A stretch of DNA of 64,000 nt from Bugula neritina. Lineage: Eukaryota; Bryozoa; Gymnolaemata; Cheilostomatida; Bugulidae. Shown one piece after another: positions 58,301 to 64,000 of this stretch. Each line of letters begins with the position of its first letter. Position 1 is the first letter of the stretch. The stretch is taken from positions 11,855,963 to 11,919,962 of the forward strand of contig OZ037770.1 of NCBI GenBank assembly GCA_964035545.1, in the 5' to 3' direction. The position numbers and the translations under genes were made by a program. The notes beneath the pieces were generated by a model. It was not told the origin of the DNA. It searched no databases and saw only the letters and a list, made by a program, of their open reading frames with translations.

Positions 58301-60873
58301 GCGTTGATCTCAGTAATTTTGATCATCTATGAGTTAGAATTTATGGGATGATTCCATATATGTTATAAGTGGATGAATTTGTTGTGAAACAAAAACTTCG
58401 TTCAATTTTTCAGTATTTCAAATATATAATATATTCTATTTTTCAATAAACCTTGTTGAAAGAACACACAAGTTAAGTGAAATCGAATCACATGAAATTC
58501 TAACTCATTGACTATAATTATCGACTAAATTTATCTTTGCTTCATCACTATCACAACATTGTAATTATCAACCAATCAATTCTCTCCACAGTGCTGTTAC
58601 ATATCAGCCAATCAGTGTTTCTTTTACACTCGACCAATCAGCATATTCAACCCTATTGCATCTTTTAGGAGTTATCTCTCTTCACTTCTGCACACATTCT
58701 GTTTGCATGATCTCACCACACTGTGCTTAGCCTGCACTGGAAATTCTATGCACTAACATTGCGTGTGTTTGTATTATACGCTAACACTGATTGTTACATT
58801 TAACATGCTAACATTGTGTTTAACTGTACAGTGATGCTAACACTGAATGTTGTTTGCCCCTGTGTTGTGTGCTCCCTGTATTTATTATCGTATTAGTGTG
58901 CCATTAACCCAACATAAAATCTACAAGCACTTGCCGTAACATGTCGTAGGATTACATTCTGTCTGTCAGCTTGTGTGTGCCACTGGCTATCTCATGTCAT
59001 ATTAGTTTGCTCTAGCCCCAGCGGTTTGTAATCATTATTATTTTCTTGTGTAGTCAAGAAGGAGGAGGCTGGTTTGAATTGTTTTGTGAGCACCTTTTAG
59101 TCTTGTTTAGAATTTAAAAACAAATTTTTTATTAATTTTTTCAATTTGATTTGTGTTCTGTGGTGCTTTTATTTTATTAAATCTAATATTAATGTGAATA
59201 TTTTTATTCAAATTTGGATCAATTTCTCTTCACCCAACGATAATTCAGTAGAAATTTTGTAATCATTTAACATTTTTTGGTAATTTGCAAAACTTGCATT
59301 TAGTACTAGAGTTAAGTTGGAAGTTGGTTGTCTTCTCTTTAATAACTGTAAAGTTAGACAACTCCTAGCTGTTTGCTAATATCACCATGGTTACTAATAC
59401 ATGTTGTAATTGCAGAAAGAGAATGGCATGTCAAGAAACAACTCCACTAAAGTGCCAAAACACCTCGTATCAAATGACAGTTTCCGAAGTATTTACGACA
59501 ATCATCCCATCAGCGAGAATTCTGACTTGCCAGTTCCACCAGTTGACTACGACCTTGACCGAAGTTACAGGAGGAAACCTACCGTAGCTGCTCGACACCG
59601 CAGTGAGTCATCCAGCAGCAACAGACTGAGTGTCCAATCAGCTGCCTCCGTCCGTAGCGACCATCTGAACGCTGCGGACATGAGGCCGATGTCGAGTGAG
59701 CTTCCCTTTGTAGAGTCAGCGACCTCTAGGCAGCAGTCTATTGACAGTGCTGTCAGCGCAGAGTTAGACATCGCTGTGTTGAAGCTGGACTTGTCCGAAG
59801 AGGACGAGGAGGTCATTAAACCCGATCTGCCGCCGAGGAATAAGACTACTGATTCGTTCTTCGAAACCGAGTTGGAGAAGACTCTAGACGAGCCTGCCCG
59901 GAGTTCAAGGTCGGCTAGTAAGTCACCTGACATTGAAACGGCTAACTCTTCTTCTCACATGTACGTGAGGTCTGCCGGGTTTAGGGGCCGCACTATGTCT
60001 CCCCCTGGTGCTAGGAACAGAACTCAGACTACAGACATCCAGCTGTCACCTACTCAGACTATCGAAGGACTCAACTCTAAGCCTGTGATCCCTAAACCGT
60101 CACCTAGGCCTTCGAATATACCTCTCAAGTCTTCAGTGGACTACGGGAGAGCATCAGCTGGCTACGAGAGAGGAGATGTGGAAATACCCATCACCCACCT
60201 ACCAGCTGGCAAGGTGCCTCGCAGTAATGGTTCCATACCAGTGCCCACTCGTCTCAACCAGTCTCCTGTTAGTCCAGTAAACTCTTCTAGTGGAGGTACA
60301 AGGTCGGGCTCTCGTAAGACACCCCCTTCTAAAAGTCCTCGGCCTTTTCCGGTTCCCCGCAGCAATATACCTGTGATGCAGAGCTCTAGTGTGAGAAGTA
60401 ACGCAACTCCTGTTAGCTCGGGTTTACATCTTGTGTCTCCGACTAAACCCGCAGTCTCTCCTCAATATACTCGGCCATTTGCAATATCTCCTCACTACGC
60501 CAGGCCCTCCCCCTCCTCTCAGCCCACCTCGCCGCAGTATGGCAAGCAAGTGTTTCACACCTTTGGTGGGCGAGGCAGACAAAACCACCGCACACCCCCT
60601 CCATCGGTGACGAGCTCGGCTACTCAAGGTCGTCGTTCTGTCGACAATCTAGCCAGCGGAGCCGACGGAATTCGAAGTCCTCCTGTATCCAGTCTGAGGT
60701 CTCCTCGTTACATCTCCGTCACCCCTCGGCCCCAGCTCCCTCTGTCAGCCGGCAACAGGACGTTCTATGTAGTAGCTGACCCCTCGAACTCCCGGCAGAT
60801 GCCTAATAAAACACCATCTAGGTACGACTTCAACGAAGATGATAAGAGCACTCAGAAGCCAGTATTTCTCTGA
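46324..60873 (+). CDS. USP6NL: USP6NL/RN-tre-like TBC-domain Rab GTPase-activating protein
   Basis: Twelve coding exons give 891 aa: 46324-46327, 46857-46930, 48161-48246, 49653-49776, 51286-51515, 51935-52104, 53949-54043, 54625-54690, 55037-55136, 55642-55745, 56023-56187, 59416-60873. The start codon sits alone with one base in exon 1 (ATG G|CT). The N-terminus ([27 protein letters not shown]) and the TBC domain (~residues 105-320) closely follow human USP6NL. The Arg finger is in IDLDVNRT (Arg158) and the Gln finger in YCQGM (Gln195); both catalytic residues are present. The last exon (residues 407-891) encodes a Ser/Pro-rich disordered tail with a PPVDY motif (447-451), the PxxDY type bound by Eps8 SH3. 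Known family role: GAP for Rab5-family GTPases in endocytosis and receptor trafficking, with Eps8 as partner. A SINE lies in intron 5 and minisatellites in introns 2 and 7. Confidence 0.92.
46919..47340 (+). repeat. minisatellite built from the exon 2 splice donor
   Basis: Units of about 14 bp, (g)tatatcatagtaa, alternate with a longer variant containing GTGTCATGGG. The first unit spans the exon 2 end ATATCATA|GTAAGT. The word ATCATAGTAAG occurs about 13 times exactly, with at least eight variants, so copies reproduce a candidate 5' splice site. Confidence 0.9.
47341..48160 (+). other. remainder of USP6NL-like intron 2
   Basis: Noncoding, T-rich, with no recognised repeat. Confidence 0.6.
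48247..49652 (+). other. USP6NL-like intron 3
   Basis: Noncoding on the + strand. A GC-richer block at about 48356-48637 has a 93-codon open frame on the minus strand that I do not recognise; it may be an old repeat. Confidence 0.55.
49777..51285 (+). other. USP6NL-like intron 4
   Basis: Noncoding; no recognised element. Confidence 0.6.
51609..51824 (+). mobile_element. tRNA-derived SINE, family 1, copy 3 (intronic)
   Basis: Starts at GAGCGACCGTGGTCTAGG, with box A followed by box B GGGTTTGAGCCCC (51667-51679). The family body then runs to CAGAGATAGTAACTAGAAAC. It lies sense-oriented in intron 5 of the USP6NL-like gene. Confidence 0.85.
52105..53948 (+). other. USP6NL-like intron 6
   Basis: Noncoding, T-rich. 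Long open frames (for example 52525-52803 and 52895-53239) lack domains and splice context and lie within the intron. A short C-run is at about 52119-52130. Confidence 0.6.
53546..53624 (+). repeat. short direct duplication
   Basis: Two copies of 'ctcttgctgct.attggt.aacatctccagttt', about 43 bp apart, each containing an inverted CCAAT box (ATTGG). A partial third similarity lies near 53828. Confidence 0.6.
54297..54495 (+). repeat. 55-bp tandem repeat in intron 7
   Basis: The word CTACTCTTTC recurs at 54361, 54416 and 54471, giving a 55-bp period. Each unit contains TATATAGTAACTTACTTTAC and CATCCTATATAATAATATT. About 3.5 copies. Confidence 0.85.
56188..59415 (+). other. USP6NL-like intron 11 (3.2 kb)
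   Basis: Separates the GAP-domain exons from the single large C-terminal exon. T-rich; no coding exon recognised. Contains a cluster of CCAAT boxes (58572-58640). Confidence 0.55.
58572..58640 (+). promoter_or_regulatory. cluster of three CCAATCA boxes
   Basis: CCAATCA occurs at 58572-58578, 58608-58614 and 58634-58640, all in the same orientation, about 0.8 kb before the last exon. It could mark an internal promoter or just a local repeat. Confidence 0.25.
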
Positions 60874-60884
60874 TGGGAACATTT

Positions 60885-60890
60885 AATAAA
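60885..60890 (+). promoter_or_regulatory. candidate polyadenylation signal of the USP6NL-like gene
   Basis: AATAAA, 12 nt after the stop codon, very close for a functional site. A second AATAAA at 61605-61610, in an A-rich context, may be the main one and would give a 3' UTR of about 0.75 kb. Confidence 0.35.
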
Positions 60891-62257
60891 TTATTTTAGA
60901 CGTGTGATACTCGTTATAAGACTCACTATATTGATTTGTATCTGACACATCATTGCATTATTTATAATTAAGTAAAATAATAATATTATTTTACTTGTGC
61001 ATATAACTTTAATGGAATTCAACATTTACCAATAGTTTGCATTTATCCCTTATTTATAAACAAAGAAGAATGTTCTATTTTGTTATTTTGACTAGTTAAT
61101 CAGCTCAGATTGTCTTGTAGATAAATATTATTTTCATTACTGAAGCAATAATTTTAGTTACATAATTGTATAACACAAGAATAGTTCAGGTGATATTCAG
61201 TTACTCAACTTTTTTAAAACTGGATATATGTTTTTTAACATGCCTGGCTGGTGTTTATTTTATTTTGTGATTCTTCACACTGTATATAATGACCTCAAGC
61301 TGCTGCTACATAAACACTATGATTGTTACATAATATTTTATCTCAATTCTATAAGTATGTGATTGTTGTCTCCCTTAGTTTATATTCTTGTGTCCTAATA
61401 CACGTGTGTAGTGACGTCACGTTACAGTGCTTGTGTTTGACCATGCATTCTTTTAGCTAACATTTTTATCATAATTACAAGTAGTATATTATATATTGAC
61501 TAGAGTATCCATTGGTACACCTACGTGCTGTAAGTAAGTATAAGTATACTATACAACTCACTATTATAGCTGCTTGAGGCGAACATTACAGTAATTTTAA
61601 CAAAAATAAATAACAAACTTCATGCATGGAAAGTTTGCCTTTCTGCAAAGTATTTATTGTGCAAAAATCATGGCTTGAAAATCTAGTAATCAAATAGAAT
61701 AGAATACACAGTCATAATACAGCAATACATACTATATTCTTCACCATTTGATTTCTTGAAATATATGAAGTTTATGGTTACCTAATAAGAAACGTGTCAT
61801 TATATTGAGCAAATGTGAAAAATTGCATGCATGGCCTATTTTCAGCCTACGATACTCAAAACATACAACTGTACAGCAAGAGGCGTATAAGGGAATACAT
61901 AATGTAAGGGAAGGACAACTGCTAATAAAAATACTGTATGAATAGCTTATTAATTTATATCAATAACAAACATCAATTTAGTGAAAAAGTTAAAGCTTAG
62001 GAAAATAAAAGGACCACACCATGTATTGATTGAGCAAAAAAATAAAAATAGAAACTGTTTTATTAGTTTTTGTTACATATCAGGACTAGCCAATGTCCTC
62101 GATCTGTGTGCAATTTGTCTAAGCTGTTATTTTGAAATCGAAAACAGACACCATACAAGTTTACAGCGAATGAAAAGCCTTTTTAAGCCAATTCATTAGA
62201 CATAAAACAGCCATAAAATATACTCGCCAACGCTCTCTATATGCAACTTGCCCTGAG
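60891..62257. other. 3' UTR and intergenic space between two convergent genes
   Basis: AT-rich, no gene recognised. The USP6NL-like gene (+) and the CFAP107-like gene (-) end toward each other here. Confidence 0.55.
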
Positions 62258-63442
62258 CTAAATTACGTATGGTGATCGAATCTGTAGATGCTGAGGCATG
62301 TGTGGGTTTGCAGTAGCATTCCTTAGATTAAGATTCTTGTTTACTTTGTTGACGGGATGTAGTTTAGTAGAAGAATCTCGTGCAGTGGCGTAACGTCTAA
62401 CTCTTACGTCTAAGGGCTTCTCGGTGTAACCTGTAGAAAGTTTATATCCATACAGGTGTATTCTGCAGCATAAGAATTCAAGGTCGAAACTTAATTAGCT
62501 ATGTAATTATTATTCTAATTTTATTTTATGTTTTTCTGTGAATTAATTTTACTTTATCTCCAAAGTTTTTTAATTTCTCAAAGGAATGTTTTAAAATTAA
62601 ATGTATTTAGAAAGTAAATCTGAACAGTTACTGGAATATTTTATAATTCATATCCGAAAAGGGGGCATATTTATAGAATTATAACTAATGGCTAATGTCA
62701 AGGACTACTTCACAACAGTTATGATTGGCTACTTGCATGGCTTGGCTCTATTAAGTTATAAAAAAATTATATGAATACTACAATTAGATATTATAATATT
62801 ATTTTACCTAGACTCTGCATAGATATGAATACTTTACCTAGACTGTAAGTATATATGAATACTTTACCTAAACTGTACGTATAATGGATACGTTACCTAG
62901 ACTGTACGTAGATAAATAATCGGATATGTTTTTCTCTTTTTCTAATTTAGCTTGTCGCTCAGCTACCTCATTCTTCAAACCCCAGTTCGTTGGATCAGCT
63001 GTTCAAAAACAAACAAAAATTTGTCATCATATTTCTACAGTTCATTACTCACATATCTACAGTTCATTACTCATATATCAACAGTTCATCACATGCATTA
63101 CTTTCATATCAACAGTTCATCATATTATACATAATTCACATTAAAACAATTAATCTTAACTTGTGCTCAGAAAGACTCTACAAAGTTGGAGACAATAAGG
63201 TCACCCCCAAGCTTCTAGTTATTACAAATCTAGAATCTGAGGCCAACACAGGAACACACCTTGTAACGGATGGTCTATTTTCTCTGGCACCCAAGTCATG
63301 CTCTTGGAATCCCAAGACCGAACTGGCGGAAACTTCTGACCATCTGGACGAACTCTGCGGTTGTAATATTCATCGTAGAGGGAAATCATGTTATTGCTGT
63401 ATGCTTTGCCATGGTGACCAAATAACAAATCTTTAGGTAATC
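62258..63442 (-). CDS. CFAP107: CFAP107 (C1orf158) homologue, 3' exons only
   Basis: Three minus-strand exons splice in frame: 63442-63260 (183 bp), 62998-62897 (102 bp) and 62430-62258 (173 bp, ending TAG), all joined in phase 1. The first encodes GLPKDLLFGHHGKA, SLYDEYYNRRVRP, LPEK-like WVPEKIDHPLQ; the second DPTNWGLKNEVAERQ. These match human CFAP107 segments (GLPYKHLITHHQ, STYDDHYNRHGYNP, LWLPEKSDFPL, PPTNYGLYEQLKQRQ) by recall. CFAP107 is a microtubule inner protein in the ciliary doublet A-tubule lumen. The third exon (YTEKPLDVRVRRYATARD..) is less conserved. The protein's N-terminal part is missing: no exon was found between 63443 and the window end, so the gene continues to the right. 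About 153 residues are visible. Confidence 0.85.
62803..62926 (-). repeat. 30-32 bp minisatellite containing the CFAP107 splice donor
   Basis: Four units containing (plus strand) TTACCTAGACTGTA or a variant, separated by 'agatatgaatac'-type spacers. The rightmost unit includes the real donor of exon 62998-62897 (minus strand AGTCTAG|GTAAC); the other copies lie in the following intron and each recreate a donor-like site. Confidence 0.85.
63030..63121 (-). repeat. about 22-bp tandem repeat just upstream of a CFAP107 splice acceptor
   Basis: On the plus strand, CATATCTACAGTTCATTACT recurs with variants (TCAACAGTTCATCA), four to five copies. On the minus strand each unit contains GAACTGTWGAT, resembling the acceptor junction GAACAG|CTGAT 32 bp further on. 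Confidence 0.7.
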
Positions 63443-64000
63443 CTGCAATTCAAGAGAAAATCAATATAATGATTTGCCTTTGTTTAGTATATAAAGTTCA
63501 TTATTACAACTGACACATTTCTGATAATAAAAGTAGTTGAGGTGAGTGGCATACTTTGTATTGAATAATTCACATTGTATCACACCACTTGCAAAGTGTA
63601 TAATACTATTTAGAATTCCAACTATATTACTAATTTAACTTTTACATTACCTGATAAACTGACAGCTCAAGTAGTGACACAGTATGTATAGAGAAATAAA
63701 AGATAATAAAGTACTAGTTATTATTGAACAATATAATACAATACGCAGCTAATATACCAGAATTTTAATAACATAATGATAATAGTATAGTAATATGATA
63801 AAATGAAATGCCAAATGAAAGTTTTTGTAATTATCTAAAAATCAGGAACAATTTATTTTGGTTGCTTTTCTGTAGAAATAATAAATTACATTTCACATGT
63901 TAGAAAATACAATTATGCTTAGGTGCAACATTTACAACTTTTACTAATTTAGGCAAATAACCGCAAGGTTCTATAACATTCATTTAGTTATTTAATTAAA
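63443..64000 (-). other. intron of the CFAP107-like gene
   Basis: AT-rich and without coding signal. The next 5' exon is expected beyond the window. Confidence 0.5.

Noticed and set aside
1-64000. CRISPR arrays, operons, bacterial promoters or ribosome binding sites
   Set aside because: The window is spliced eukaryotic DNA; the tandem arrays have no regular spacer-repeat structure.

Overview
The window is AT-rich, intron-rich animal nuclear DNA: GT-AG introns, polyadenylation signals, tRNA-derived SINEs, a MITE and long (TA)n tracts. The gene set (membrane-anchored Gly-X-Y collagens, a USP6NL/RN-tre Rab-GAP, a CFAP107 ciliary protein) indicates a metazoan. A spiralian such as a bryozoan is my guess; the sequence alone does not prove it.

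Region 1 (about 1.2-39.3 kb) holds three related collagen genes, whose exons I assembled by hand. Collagen A (+, 2181-8212, 572 aa) and collagen B (-, 12279-15794, 547 aa) converge tail to tail, with 12 coding exons each at nearly identical lengths and phases. Collagen C (+, 35954-39067, 559 aa) lies about 19 kb further on, with the same front end but a differently organised collagen body. All three encode an N-terminal transmembrane anchor, a short ectodomain stalk, a furin-type RxKR site, a C-x3-C knot, a long Gly-X-Y domain without a recognisable C-propeptide, and a short tail with a conserved Trp. All three also have an apparent noncoding leader exon and a shared promoter element (core AAGGCGGAGC) 25-38 bp upstream of a TATA-like box. 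I read this as a co-regulated secreted or cuticular collagen locus, resembling nematode cuticle collagens in architecture.

Region 2 (16.1-35.5 kb) is gene-poor. It holds SINE copies, a LINE 3' remnant, a 301-bp PIF/Harbinger-like MITE with TTA target-site duplication, a 60-nt near-perfect palindrome and a (TA)n tract. Region 3 (39.3-46.2 kb) is also mostly noncoding, with a few weak exon-like fragments. Its right part turns T-rich on the + strand like the introns that follow, so the next transcription unit may start well upstream of its ATG.

Region 4 (46.3-60.9 kb, +) is a complete USP6NL/RN-tre-like gene: 12 coding exons, 891 aa, TBC domain with both catalytic fingers, and a PxxDY Eps8-SH3 motif in a disordered tail. 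Region 5 (62.3-63.4 kb, -) is the 3' part of a CFAP107 (C1orf158) homologue whose 5' exons lie beyond the window. In both region 4 and region 5 a minisatellite has grown out of an exon's 5' splice site, so the donor sequence itself is tandemly repeated.
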